From: an uncultured Opitutales bacterium
GTDB taxonomy: Bacteria; Verrucomicrobiota; Verrucomicrobiia; Opitutales; Coraliomargaritaceae
Assembly: GCA_937775295.1 (NCBI GenBank)
Contig: CALKBZ010000043.1
Coordinates: 1 to 56,444 of the forward strand
Direction: 5' to 3'
Length of the DNA stretch: 56,444 nucleotides
Below, piece after piece: positions 47,812 through 56,444 of this stretch. The notes beneath the pieces are model-generated. The model was not told the DNA's origin. It saw only the letters and a program-made list of their open reading frames with translations, and ran no database searches. Numbering within the stretch: position 1 is the first letter of the stretch; every line of letters begins with the position of its first letter. The position numbers and the translations under genes were made by a program.

Positions 47812-48468
47812 ATGAGAAATACCCCGCGCATCCTTCGTTTCCTTGGAATTGCCTGTGCTTTGATCACAGCCACCTCGGTCTATGCCGATACGGCACAATA
47901 TGACACAATAGACGAGGCCATTGCGCGGGGTGATTTGGAGGATGTTAAACTCCAGCTCGTCGAGCATCCTGAGCGTGCTAGCAAAGGTAAACATCCGAAG
48001 CTCTCGCCGCTCAACCAGTCCATCCTACGTAAGAAGGATAAGATTGCTCTAGTTCTGATCGCTGCAGGTGCGGATGTGAATGCGCCCGACTCCAGCAAGC
48101 GCACAGCGCTGCATCTCTGCGTCGATCGCGATTTGCCAACAGTCGCGACTGCATTGCTCAAAGCGAAAGCCAAGCCCGACGAATGGGACAAAGCTGGCTG
48201 GACACCGCTGCACAATGCCGCGGCAAAAGACAGACTGGCGATCGCCAAAGTCCTGATCGACGGCGGTGCCAATCCTAAAGCGCTGAGCGAGCGCGGCGGC
48301 ACGCCTCTGCACGAAGCAGCCGCCAGTGGTAGTGCTGAAATGGTGCAACTTCTGCTCGATTCTGGTGTCGATCCTTCTGTCAAAGCAGAGAGCGGCGACA
48401 CCGCTTTATCCATCGCAATCGCCAATAAAAACGAGGCTGCGGTCAATTTGCTTCAATCTTCCAACTAA
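47812..48468 (+). CDS. Exported ankyrin-repeat protein
   Basis: A 218-aa protein with a signal peptide (ILRFLGIACALITATSVYA) and five or so ankyrin repeats, for example RTALHLCVDRDLPTVATALL, GWTPLHNAAAKDRLAIAKVLIDGG and GGTPLHEAAASGSAEMVQLLLDSG. Ankyrin repeats bind proteins, so it may be a periplasmic scaffold or inhibitor. Its place inside the sugar operon is of interest. No catalytic domain is present. Confidence 0.88.
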   Translation: MRNTPRILRFLGIACALITATSVYADTAQYDTIDEAIARGDLEDVKLQLVEHPERASKGKHPKLSPLNQSILRKKDKIALVLIAAGADVNAPDSSKRTALHLCVDRDLPTVATALLKAKAKPDEWDKAGWTPLHNAAAKDRLAIAKVLIDGGANPKALSERGGTPLHEAAASGSAEMVQLLLDSGVDPSVKAESGDTALSIAIANKNEAAVNLLQSSN

Positions 48469-48495
48469 CAACTTCCAACCAACAACTCTTCAATC

Positions 48496-49530
48496 ATGTC
48501 ACGTCCTGTCACACTTTTCACTGGCCAATGGGCCGATCTAGCATTCGCTGAACTCGCGCCCAAAGTTAAAGAGATGGGCTTCGACGGCGTCGAACTCGCC
48601 TGCTGGGGGGATCATTTCGATGTGCAGGCTGCGCTCAATGAGCCGGATTACATTTCAAACTTATGGGCGTTGCTCGCCGCGAATGGCCTGACTTGCTATG
48701 CGATTTCGAACCACCTCGTCGGCCAAGCGGTGTGCGATAATATCGATGCGCGTCACGCCGCGATTCTATCACCTGAAATCTACGGCGACGGCGAGCCCGA
48801 AGGTGTGCGTCAGCGCGCAGCCAAAGAAATGCAGGACACCGCTCGTGCGGCCCGTAAATTCTTCGATGCCAAACCAGGGGGTGCACCAGAGCGTGTGGTG
48901 GTGAACGGCTTTACTGGTTCTTCAATTTGGCACCTGATTTATTCCTTTCCGCCAATCGTGCCCGGTCAAATCGAGGCAGGCTTTCAAGACTTTGCTGATC
49001 GTTGGACACCGATTCTCGATGTATTCGAAGCAGAAGATGTGTATTTCGCACTCGAAGTGCACCCGACTGAAATCGCCTTCGATATCGCCAGCGCGGCCAC
49101 CGCGCTCGAAGCGATCAACCATCATCCACGTTTTGGATTCAACTACGACCCGAGTCACCTCGGTTATCAAGGCGTGGACTACGTGAAATTCATTCGCGAC
49201 TTTGGCGCTTACATTTTCCACGCGCACGTCAAGGACGCATGGTGGGGCCACGGCAATGGCGATGTCGGTGTCTTTGGTGGTCACACAGACTTCGGCGACG
49301 AACGCCGCTATTGGGATTTCCGCTCGCCGGGCCGTGGTGACATTGATTTCGAAGAAATCATCGTCGCACTCAACGACGTGGCCTACAACGGGCCGCTCTC
49401 GATCGAATGGGAAGATTCCCGCATGGATCGTTTTCACGGTGGAGCCGAGGCTTGCCGCTTTACGCGTAGCCTGGACTTCGCGCCGAGCAACGTCGCCTTC
49501 GATGCTGCCTTCGATCAAGAAAAGCAGTAA
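48496..49530 (+). CDS. Sugar phosphate isomerase/epimerase
   Basis: A 344-aa TIM-barrel protein. It has [15 protein letters not shown] near the start and metal ligands at Glu in FALEVHPTE, Asp in NYDPSHLGY, His in HAHVKDAWW and Glu in SIEWEDSR. It is longer than typical epimerases, with an insert around [23 protein letters not shown]. The family is regularly found beside Gfo/Idh and DUF1080 genes; the reaction is not known. The leader before its start is rich in repeated CAACTTCCAAC words. Confidence 0.9.
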   Translation: MSRPVTLFTGQWADLAFAELAPKVKEMGFDGVELACWGDHFDVQAALNEPDYISNLWALLAANGLTCYAISNHLVGQAVCDNIDARHAAILSPEIYGDGEPEGVRQRAAKEMQDTARAARKFFDAKPGGAPERVVVNGFTGSSIWHLIYSFPPIVPGQIEAGFQDFADRWTPILDVFEAEDVYFALEVHPTEIAFDIASAATALEAINHHPRFGFNYDPSHLGYQGVDYVKFIRDFGAYIFHAHVKDAWWGHGNGDVGVFGGHTDFGDERRYWDFRSPGRGDIDFEEIIVALNDVAYNGPLSIEWEDSRMDRFHGGAEACRFTRSLDFAPSNVAFDAAFDQEKQ

Positions 49531-49558
49531 GCCATCGTAACATACTTTATATTATTTA

Positions 49559-50848
49559 ATGAAACAGAATACTCAGTCCTCACGTCGTCGTTTCTTGAAG
49601 CAAGGCGCGGTTCTAGGCGCATCGTTGTATGCCGCTCCCATGATTCTTCGCGCTGAGACGCTTGGCCTGAATGGTCGGGTCGGGCCGAATGGCCGCATCA
49701 ACATGGGCTTTATCGGCATGGGCGGAATTATGTCTGGGCACCTTTGGGGGTGTTCCAGTCAGCCGGATGTGCATCCGCTTTATGTGTGCGATGTGAAGGC
49801 CGACAAATTGGCTGCCGCGAAGCAGCAGATGGCCGATCGAAAGTATCCGGATATCTTCGCGACGCCCGACTACGAGGACATTATTCACGACCCTGCGGTG
49901 GATGCGGTGGTGGTCGGCACTCCGGATCATTGGCATGCCGCGATCGCAATTGCAGCGATGCGTGCGGGCAAGGATGTCTATGTGGAGAAGCCGATGACGC
50001 TGACGATCGAAGAAGGCAAAGCGATGGTGGCTGCTGAGGCGCGCTACGGCACGATTCTTCAGGTCGGCTCGCAGCAACGCTCTGAGAGTGCCTTCCGCAA
50101 GGCGGCCGAGATCGTGCGCAATGGTTGGATTGGTCAGATCAAAGAAGTGTATGTCGGCTTAGGTGGATTCCCGCCTGCAGTGTTGGGTAAGGAAGAGCCG
50201 ATTCCCGAAGGTTTTAATTACGACAAGTGGCTCGGGCCCACGCCATACGAGCCCTATACCGCTGAACGTGTGCTTGGCAATTACAGTGGCGGCTGGCGCC
50301 GCTTCTGGGAGTATGGTTCCCGCAAAAACGGCGACTGGGGCGCACACCATTTTGATATCACCCAATGGGCCTTGGGCCGTGATGATTCGGGTCCGGTTAA
50401 ATTCACGCCCAAGGGCTATCAGGGCGAGGAGTATGCGAATTATGAATACGCGGACGGGGTGAAAGTGGTGCGCGACCACCCGGATCGTAAGGGACATATG
50501 ATCCGCTATATCGGCACGGAAGGTGAGGTCTGCGTAAGCCGGAACGGGAAGATCGAAAGCACCCCCGCTGATCTGGTCAGCCGTCCTCTCAGCCCATCGG
50601 ACGTGCAACTCTATCGCTCTGTCAATCACCGTCGCAATTGGCTGGATGGGATTCATTCTCGAAAAAAGACCATTTGCCCCGCGACGATCGGCCACAGGAC
50701 GGCCACTATTTGCCAACTTGCTGGTATCGCAGAGCGCTTGAATCGTCCGATACAATGGGATCCGGTCGCGGAACAAATTGTCGGCGATTCGGATGCCCAA
50801 CGCTGGCAGGATCGTCCACGCCGCGCCGGCTACGAACTCCCCGCATGA
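49559..50848 (+). CDS. TAT-exported Gfo/Idh/MocA oxidoreductase
   Basis: A 429-aa protein with a clear Tat signal ([24 protein letters not shown]). It has a Rossmann motif [13 protein letters not shown], the EKP motif [15 protein letters not shown] and the domain-2 motif [16 protein letters not shown]. It probably acts as a periplasmic glycoside oxidoreductase with bound cofactor. Its stop codon overlaps the preferred start of the HEAT-repeat gene (ATGA), so translation is coupled. Confidence 0.93.
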   Translation: MKQNTQSSRRRFLKQGAVLGASLYAAPMILRAETLGLNGRVGPNGRINMGFIGMGGIMSGHLWGCSSQPDVHPLYVCDVKADKLAAAKQQMADRKYPDIFATPDYEDIIHDPAVDAVVVGTPDHWHAAIAIAAMRAGKDVYVEKPMTLTIEEGKAMVAAEARYGTILQVGSQQRSESAFRKAAEIVRNGWIGQIKEVYVGLGGFPPAVLGKEEPIPEGFNYDKWLGPTPYEPYTAERVLGNYSGGWRRFWEYGSRKNGDWGAHHFDITQWALGRDDSGPVKFTPKGYQGEEYANYEYADGVKVVRDHPDRKGHMIRYIGTEGEVCVSRNGKIESTPADLVSRPLSPSDVQLYRSVNHRRNWLDGIHSRKKTICPATIGHRTATICQLAGIAERLNRPIQWDPVAEQIVGDSDAQRWQDRPRRAGYELPA

Positions 50849-52800
50849 ACCCTTTGAATTTACCAAAAATGAAACACATACTTTTATCTTTGATCACCTG
50901 CTGTGTGGTTTCCTTGGCATCCGCGATGGATGTCGCCGTCACTGTGCAAACATTGGCAGGGGACGATTATGCGGCACGCACGCAAGCGCGTCAGGACCTC
51001 TTGAGCGCTTTTTCAATGGCGACTTCCCCCGATGCCGCAGACGACCAGCGCCTTGCGCTGGAGGCTTCGGTCATCGGGCAACTGAACGCTGCAGAGCTGC
51101 CGCTTTCCGGGCGTTTGTATTTGATCCGCATGCTGGAGCTGTTCGGCTCCGATGCGGGAGCCGATACGGTCTCTGCGCTGCTGGGCGATAGCGAACCACA
51201 GGTGCGTGACAGCGCCCGTCGCGCCCTCGTTGCCATTCCCGGCGACAAGGCGAAAGCGTATCTCCTCGCTGGCTTGACGAAAGGATCCGAGACAGATCGT
51301 GCCGCTTTTATTGATGCGCTCGCCACTCGTGGCGCAGGCGATGCGGCCCCTGCGATCGCAGAATTGTTACAATCATCGGACCCCGAGCTGGTGGCAGCTT
51401 CTGCCTTGGCTTTAGGGAAACTCGGCAATGACGCCGTGGTTCCTGCGCTCCTGAGTGCGCGTCAAGCAGCCACAGGCGAAACGAAGACGCTGATCGAAAT
51501 CGCTCTGTTGCAGATCGGCGTTGATGCAGATGCCGCCTACAGTCTCGCGGGCACAGGGTGTCGCGGCGTCATTCGCGCAGAGGCTTTCAAGCAGTTGGCT
51601 GCGAGTGATCCGAAGCGTGCCAAGCAAGTGCTTGAAGTGGTCTTGGCTCAGCCTGATTTTTCCGGTCGCGTATTGTTTCTTCAGGCTGCTTTGGCCAGTG
51701 ATTCAGCTCCCTTGCATGCAGCGGTGGTTGCACTTCTACCAGATGCCAGCGTGAATGATCAGGTGGTGATTGTCACCGCGATCGGTGAACAAGGACTCGT
51801 ATACGAAGCGCAATTGCTGGCCTTGTTGCCGAAATCGGAAGGGATCCTAAATGCGCGTATCATTCATGCGCTGGGGAATGTCGGTGGCGATGCGAGCTTT
51901 GAGCCGCTCTATCAGGCTTTTTCCGCCAATACCAAAGATGCCAATGCGGCCAATGCCTTGGCACGCGTGAACGCTCCCTCGGCCGATCAAAAAGCCTTGG
52001 CGACTGTGGAGAGCGGTGCCGATACCGCGTCGCGCATTGCATCCATCAAAGTGATGGAGCTGCGTAATACCTCTGGAGCGACTGCATTGCTCAACGAAAT
52101 CATATCCACGAGCACTGACGCTCAGCTCAAAGAGGCGGGATTTAAATCGCTCGAATCAATTGGTAATGATGACAGTATCCGCAATCTACTGAAGATTATA
52201 ATCACCGATGATGCGCAATCCAAAACGGCACAGCGTAGCCTGAAGCGCCTTTCAATGAACTTCGGAGCTGTCGAATATCAATGGCAAGCACTCTATCATC
52301 CGGCGCTTGAATCGGCTGGCAATGATGCGGCTCGCCAAGCGGTTATCCAAATCCTGGATGGCGTCGCATGCGAGCCAGTGGCAGTCTATTTGCAGGAGAT
52401 CCTGCTCGAAAGCGATTCAGCTCTACGTCCTGCGGCAATCAGTGCCTTACAGCGCTGGCCTTTGCAAGAGCCGCTCTATGAGGGTGACTTGTGGCTGATC
52501 ATTGCGAGTGCTGAGTCGGCCACGGATAAAGAGCGCAGTCAGGCCGCACGCGTGTTGAAAAAGTTGCTCACTCACAGATCCCATAAATTCTACAATGCGC
52601 AAGCTGATTTGCTCGTGGCAATTGCGCAGGCGGAATTGCCGCTGGAATATAAGCGTAACCTGTTGAGCGTGTATGAAGACCCCATGAAGCATTTTGGTTC
52701 AGTTCAATGGCGTCGTGGCCAGGTGATACAGCGCTTGAAGGTCGTCGGAAATGACCCGCAGGTCGGGGACTTGGTGACGCAAATTATTAACCAGCTATAA
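50845..52800 (+). CDS. Exported HEAT-repeat protein
   Basis: About 651 aa from the ATG at 50845, or 643 aa from 50869, which gives a cleaner signal peptide ([19 protein letters not shown]). Repeated helical pairs such as [23 protein letters not shown] and [21 protein letters not shown] mark HEAT-like repeats through most of the chain. No enzyme domain is seen. Like the ankyrin protein upstream, it may scaffold exported enzymes. It lies between a TAT Gfo/Idh gene and tatA. Confidence 0.85.
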   Translation: MNPLNLPKMKHILLSLITCCVVSLASAMDVAVTVQTLAGDDYAARTQARQDLLSAFSMATSPDAADDQRLALEASVIGQLNAAELPLSGRLYLIRMLELFGSDAGADTVSALLGDSEPQVRDSARRALVAIPGDKAKAYLLAGLTKGSETDRAAFIDALATRGAGDAAPAIAELLQSSDPELVAASALALGKLGNDAVVPALLSARQAATGETKTLIEIALLQIGVDADAAYSLAGTGCRGVIRAEAFKQLAASDPKRAKQVLEVVLAQPDFSGRVLFLQAALASDSAPLHAAVVALLPDASVNDQVVIVTAIGEQGLVYEAQLLALLPKSEGILNARIIHALGNVGGDASFEPLYQAFSANTKDANAANALARVNAPSADQKALATVESGADTASRIASIKVMELRNTSGATALLNEIISTSTDAQLKEAGFKSLESIGNDDSIRNLLKIIITDDAQSKTAQRSLKRLSMNFGAVEYQWQALYHPALESAGNDAARQAVIQILDGVACEPVAVYLQEILLESDSALRPAAISALQRWPLQEPLYEGDLWLIIASAESATDKERSQAARVLKKLLTHRSHKFYNAQADLLVAIAQAELPLEYKRNLLSVYEDPMKHFGSVQWRRGQVIQRLKVVGNDPQVGDLVTQIINQL

Positions 52801-52845
52801 TCCGCTTTCGACAAATAACAAAGTAAGTAACCCATTATTATAAAC

Positions 52846-53208
52846 ATGACACACTTCGCCTTTATCCAAAATTTGAATACGCCCGAGATCGTGATGATCG
52901 GGGCGGTCGTCTTGCTCTTTTTTGGAGCCAAGCGGATGCCGGGACTTTTCCAATCGCTCGGTAAGTCTGTGCGTGAATTTAAGAAAGCCACTTCCGGTAT
53001 CGAAGCAGACATTCGCTCTGCGATGGATGTCGAAGCTGAAGCAGCAAAGCGCAAACGCGTAGCTGCGGCAGAAGCTGCAGCAGTCTCAGCGGCAGAAGCG
53101 CCAGTGGCGCCAGCTGTCGCGACACCAGCAGCTGTCGCGACACCAGCAGTAGCCGCGACACCAGTAGTAGCCGCGACACCAGTAGCGACGACCACAGAAG
53201 TCGCTTAA
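52846..53208 (+). CDS. tatA: TatA/TatE-type twin-arginine translocase subunit
   Basis: A 120-aa protein with a single N-terminal helix and the TatA hinge (IVMIGAVVLLFFGAKRMPGLFQSLGKSV), followed by an amphipathic helix (REFKKATSG). The last ~45 residues are Ala/Val/Pro-rich and built from a 6-aa repeat. TatA forms the pore for folded Tat substrates. Two Tat-dependent Gfo/Idh genes sit close by, so this copy may be dedicated to the cluster. No tatC is in the window. Confidence 0.9.
   Translation: MTHFAFIQNLNTPEIVMIGAVVLLFFGAKRMPGLFQSLGKSVREFKKATSGIEADIRSAMDVEAEAAKRKRVAAAEAAAVSAAEAPVAPAVATPAAVATPAVAATPVVAATPVATTTEVA
53116..53187 (+). repeat. 18-bp tandem repeat within tatA
   Basis: Four units of 18 bp (core GTCGCGACACCAGCAG with small changes) encode the hexapeptide repeat VATPAA/AATPVV in the TatA tail. 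Copy number may vary between strains. Confidence 0.75.
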
Positions 53209-53213
53209 TCATT

Positions 53214-53240
53214 TCATCGTCCTCGGCGATGACGATTTTT
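53214..53240 (+). terminator. Possible weak terminator after tatA
   Basis: Two alternative 6-bp stems (TCATCG/CGATGA at 53214-53231, or ATCGTC/GACGAT at 53216-53236) are followed by a T run. Either could partly end transcription before the ThuA-DUF1080 gene. Confidence 0.4.
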
Positions 53241-53311
53241 CTCTAAAATACCTCCTGCCTTCGTCGTTCTAGACCTCGTGGGAGATCTCCTAATAAGCCT
53301 TGATACAGTAT

Positions 53312-54874
53312 ATGAATATTTCCCTTTCCCTTTCTTCGCTTCTGTTGACGTGCTCACTCAGTGCGGCGTCCAGTTGGGTGCCGACGTTTAATGATAAGCC
53401 AGTTGCGCCGCAACATGTGACGGCGATCGAAGCTGCGCTTCCGCAAACTGCGATTATCGCTCCAAAAGCAGCGCGTCGTGTGCTGGTTTACAGTGCCACC
53501 GCAGGCTATCGTCACGGCTCCATTCCGACTGGCAAATTAGCTTTAGAGCAACTGGGGCAGGCCACTGGTGCCTACGAGGCAGTCGTCAGCGACGATCCCA
53601 GCAACTTCGAACCAGAAGCACTGAAGGGCTTCGATGCGGTGCTCTTACTCAGCCCGACTCAAGATTTCTTCATGCCTAATAAGAAGCAGCGTAAGGAATT
53701 CTCAGATGAAGACTGGGCAGAGTTACAAGCGCGTCATAATCGCTTGGTGGATAATTTGATCGCATATGTGGAGCAGGGCGGGGGACTGGTTGGCATTCAT
53801 TCGGCGACCGATTCTTGTTATGGTCATAAGGCCTACGGCGAGGCGATGGGCGGCTACTTCAGTGGCCATCCTTGGACTAAAAATATGAACGTAACCATCG
53901 TGGTTGAAGACGGTGAGCACGCGATCATGAAGCCAGTGTTCGAGGGGATGAAGGACTTCCGTATTAAGGATGAAATTTATCAGTTTAGACCAGAGCCCTA
54001 TTCCCGAGATAAGCTCCGTGTGCTGCTGCATTTAGATCCGGCGCGTAGTGATGCGCCAAGGGGAAAGCTTGGCCGTGAGGATGGCGATTATGCAGTCTGT
54101 TGGGTGCAGTCGGTCGGTAAAGGACGCGTGTTCTACACCAGCCTAGGGCATAACCATGAGATCTATTCGAACCCACTCATGTTAAAGCACTATCTCGCAG
54201 GCATCCAATTTGCGACTGGCGATCTGAAGGCTGACACCACACCGAGCGCTAAGCTTGAAATGCCGAATGTTGCTCCGTGCTGTGGTAGCGATGAATGGCA
54301 GTCGCTGTTTGACGGTGAGACCTTGAATGGTTGGACGCAGAATAATGGCACCGCCACGTATGAAGTGCGCGACGGTGTGATCGTGGGACGTTCGGTGTTG
54401 AAGAGCCCCAATTCCTTTCTCTGCACCAACAAGACTTACGGCGATTTTGAACTCGAATTTGAGGTGAAGTGCGGTGCGATTAACTCCGGCGTGCAGATCC
54501 GTTCATTACAGAACGATGAAATTGCCAAAGGCCACGTGCAGGGCCCGCAGGTCGAAATCGAGCACAGCCCCGGTCAGTCAGGTTATATTTATGGCGAGGC
54601 GTATAGCGGTTGGCGCTCGCCCGAGCCGCAGTCGAAAGATCCCAAGGTCAATGCACACAGCGTGTTTAAAAATGACTCGTGGAACCACTACCGTATTGTA
54701 GCAAAAGGGTCTCGTATCCAAACAACGCTCAATGGTGAACAGATCGCGGATCTAGATGACCCGGAAAGCTTCGAACAATTCCCAAGCGGTTTGATCGGCT
54801 TACAAGTGCACTCTCACAAAGTGGGCGACGTCGAAATCGAATGGCGCAACATTCGTATTCGCGAAATTAAGTAA
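53312..54874 (+). CDS. ThuA domain fused to DUF1080 (3-keto-disaccharide hydrolase-like)
   Basis: A 520-aa protein with a signal peptide ([18 protein letters not shown]). Residues ~50-300 are ThuA-like ([47 protein letters not shown]). Residues ~325-520 are DUF1080 ([49 protein letters not shown]). DUF1080 members include hydrolases or lyases acting on 3-keto-glycosides. The fusion links the two families found as separate genes elsewhere in the window. The ATG at 53312 is chosen over a TTG at 53300. Confidence 0.9.
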   Translation: MNISLSLSSLLLTCSLSAASSWVPTFNDKPVAPQHVTAIEAALPQTAIIAPKAARRVLVYSATAGYRHGSIPTGKLALEQLGQATGAYEAVVSDDPSNFEPEALKGFDAVLLLSPTQDFFMPNKKQRKEFSDEDWAELQARHNRLVDNLIAYVEQGGGLVGIHSATDSCYGHKAYGEAMGGYFSGHPWTKNMNVTIVVEDGEHAIMKPVFEGMKDFRIKDEIYQFRPEPYSRDKLRVLLHLDPARSDAPRGKLGREDGDYAVCWVQSVGKGRVFYTSLGHNHEIYSNPLMLKHYLAGIQFATGDLKADTTPSAKLEMPNVAPCCGSDEWQSLFDGETLNGWTQNNGTATYEVRDGVIVGRSVLKSPNSFLCTNKTYGDFELEFEVKCGAINSGVQIRSLQNDEIAKGHVQGPQVEIEHSPGQSGYIYGEAYSGWRSPEPQSKDPKVNAHSVFKNDSWNHYRIVAKGSRIQTTLNGEQIADLDDPESFEQFPSGLIGLQVHSHKVGDVEIEWRNIRIREIK

Positions 54875-54902
54875 TTTTTTCAATTCCCAACACCAGATCC
54901 TC

Positions 54903-56265
54903 ATGCAACGTAGAAACTTTATAAAAACCGCAGCGGCCGCCAGTGCGGGTGCTTTCATTCTTGCTCGATTTTCGATCGGGCAACCAGGGCCGTCTGCGAA
55001 CAGTAAGCTCAACCTTGCGATGATCGGCTCCGGTGGCATCGCAGGCATGGCCTACGGTGGGCTGCAAAGGTGAAAACATTGTGGCACTCTGTGACATCGA
55101 TAGTCGCCAATTTCCGGCTTCCCCATGGGCAGTTGATGTGCCGAAGTTTGCCGACTACCGCGTGATGCTCGACAAACTGGGCAAAGAGATCGACGGCGTC
55201 TGCATTAACACCCCCGATCATACGCACTTTAATGCGACACTCGCCTGTATGGAACGTGGCATCCACGTCTGTACCCAGAAGCCACTGACACATAATGTTT
55301 GGCAAGCACGCACCCTGCGTAAGGCTAAAGACAAATATAAGGTGATCACTAATATGGCCAATCAAGGTCACACTTACGACGGCATTCGCAAGATGCGTGA
55401 GATGTATGAAGCAGATTGCTTCGGCCAAGTGAGCGAAGTCCATATGGGCTTCCCTGGTCCCAATTGGAATGGCAGATATTTTAAAAAGCCCGCGTCCATG
55501 CCCTTGCCGTTAGAGCCGATTCCGGCTGAGGTCAATTGGGATCTCTGGCTAGGGCCTGCTGCGGAGCGTCCCTTTAATTCGTTGTATCATCCACGTAAGT
55601 GGCGCGGGTTTAACGACTTTGGCACGGGGCAATTCGGCGATTGGTTTTGCCACATCGGCGATGGTGCGGTCTGGGTGCTCGATCTGTATGAGCCGATGGT
55701 AGTCAAATGTGTCGAGCGTGGCCCTGCGATGGAGGGAATGATTCCTGACCACAGTGTCGTGCGTTTCGATTTTCCTGCGCGTGGTAACAAGGTGGCATGT
55801 TCGATGACTTGGTCTGATGGTGCGCCCAGCGTCGGCACACCGATTAAATCACCCGACGACTGGGGCTGGGGTAAGGTTCCGAATTCAGGCTCCTTCTGGT
55901 ATGCGGATAAGGGCAATGCCTTCCTCGATAACCGTTCCAACAATCCTCGCTTAAGCGTGAAAGAGCAGATGGTCGCGTTTAAGGAGAGCGGCGGCGTGGC
56001 TGAGACATATGATCGTGTCAAAGGCGGTCCGCATCAGGAGTGGGTGCGTGCAATTAAGGGCGACGGCCCCGAGTGCGGTTCGAACTTTAATTATGCAGCT
56101 CCGATGAGCGAAGTCGCTGTCCTCGGTGTGCTCGCGCAACGCTTCGGCGGTCGTATCGAGTGGGACTCGAAAAACATGCGCATCACCAATCGTCCTGAGT
56201 TGAATGTCTTTGTCAAAGAGCCTGCTCGTGCAGGCTGGGAAGCAGGCCAAGACCTCTGGACTTAA
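54903..56265 (+). pseudogene. TAT-exported Gfo/Idh/MocA oxidoreductase with a frameshift
   Basis: The ATG at 54903 opens a Tat signal ([20 protein letters not shown]) and a Rossmann start ([16 protein letters not shown]), but the frame stops at 55072. The protein resumes in the next frame as [18 protein letters not shown] and continues to 56265 with TQKPLTHNVWQA (a subfamily variant of EKP) and GQFGDWFCHIGDGAVWV. One extra G in the GGG at 55059-55061 explains the break. The rest is intact, so this is a recent lesion or a sequencing error. It precedes a DUF1080-type gene. Confidence 0.88.
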
Positions 56266-56305
56266 TTCACTCGCAGCATTTTAATCCCTGAAAATTATTT
56301 TAAGT

Positions 56306-56444
56306 ATGAAATCTTGCTCACTCACTCTATTCGCAGCTGTTTGTCTGGTTCATTCAGCCAGCGCAGCCTTTTATGGCGATGCACCAGACGCCAACCATCC
56401 ATGGGCAGTGCACGATGAGAATCGTCCGCAGCCACCTCGGGTGG
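56306..56444 (+). CDS. DUF1080-type exported protein, 5' part, cut by the window end
   Basis: The ATG at 56306 opens a signal peptide (LTLFAAVCLVHSASA) followed by FYGDAPDANHPWAVHDENRP, a start common in verrucomicrobial and planctomycetal DUF1080 proteins. Only 46 codons are visible. It follows the frameshifted Gfo/Idh gene and extends the sugar cluster beyond the window. Confidence 0.6.
   Translation, partial: MKSCSLTLFAAVCLVHSASAAFYGDAPDANHPWAVHDENRPQPPRV

Noticed and set aside
55033-55060. Alternative GTG start making the Gfo/Idh gene intact from 55033
   Set aside because: It would lose the Tat signal and most of the Rossmann motif, both of which are present in the preceding frame.

Overview
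The window reads as a chromosomal segment of a marine, polysaccharide-degrading bacterium of the phylum Verrucomicrobiota, probably class Opitutae (Coraliomargarita/Lentimonas-like). This is an inference from gene content: sulfatases, TAT-exported Gfo/Idh/MocA oxidoreductases, ThuA and DUF1080 proteins, PAS-AraC regulators, an alternative complex III operon and a Na+-translocating decarboxylase. No rRNA, tRNA, CRISPR array or intact mobile element was recognised, so the placement is not proven.

Layout. (1) 1-8 kb is housekeeping, mostly on the minus strand: an SRAP (HMCES/YedK-like) protein, a four-helix-bundle protein, DNA polymerase III delta-prime, a lipoamide-dehydrogenase-like flavoprotein, an O-antigen-ligase-like membrane protein, a DJ-1/PfpI protein coupled to an alpha/beta hydrolase, and a DUF2293 protein. 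The gaps hold arrays of tiny hairpins joined by AGTGA linkers. (2) 8.5-10.8 kb is an oadG / biotin carrier / oadB operon whose beta subunit carries a barrel-like insert; the carboxyltransferase subunit is absent. (3) 11.4-16.8 kb is mixed housekeeping (acidic unknown protein, pyrD, yicC, MYG1-like, membrane-anchored unknown). (4) 17.1-28.6 kb is one long respiratory operon: a small Tat-like peptide, actABCDEF (quinol:cytochrome c oxidoreductase, ACIII), a 96-aa membrane protein, and three cbb3-oxidase-like subunits. The CcoN-like subunit aligns with cbb3 subunit I but lacks every haem- and CuB-binding histidine, so it cannot be a normal oxidase. This is the most striking item in the window. 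(5) 28.7-38.7 kb is sugar metabolism with heavy gene decay: a truncated ROK kinase, a NagB-LmbE fusion with a degenerate second domain, regulators, an epimerase, a ThuA protein, then a broken ThuA, a sulfatase and a hydroxypyruvate-isomerase-like gene, the last two each stopped by one in-frame nonsense codon. (6) 38.8-43.9 kb holds a discoidin-like lipoprotein, a Gfo/Idh protein, a DoxX-like protein, an intact sulfatase and a second, decayed sulfatase remnant. (7) 44.2-56.4 kb is a co-directional sugar cluster: PAS-AraC regulator, MFS transporter, cytoplasmic Gfo/Idh, ankyrin protein, isomerase, TAT-exported Gfo/Idh, HEAT-repeat protein, TatA, ThuA-DUF1080, a frameshifted TAT Gfo/Idh and the start of another DUF1080-type protein.

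How the genes fit together. The sugar regions look like loci for glycosides from algal or other sulfated glycans. Sulfatases would remove sulfate. Exported Gfo/Idh enzymes and DUF1080 proteins are families linked to the 3-keto-glycoside route, and TIM-barrel isomerases/epimerases and NagB would feed central metabolism. TatA sits inside the cluster that needs TAT export. Reducing equivalents would enter the quinone pool and leave through ACIII. The decarboxylase pump suggests use of a sodium gradient.
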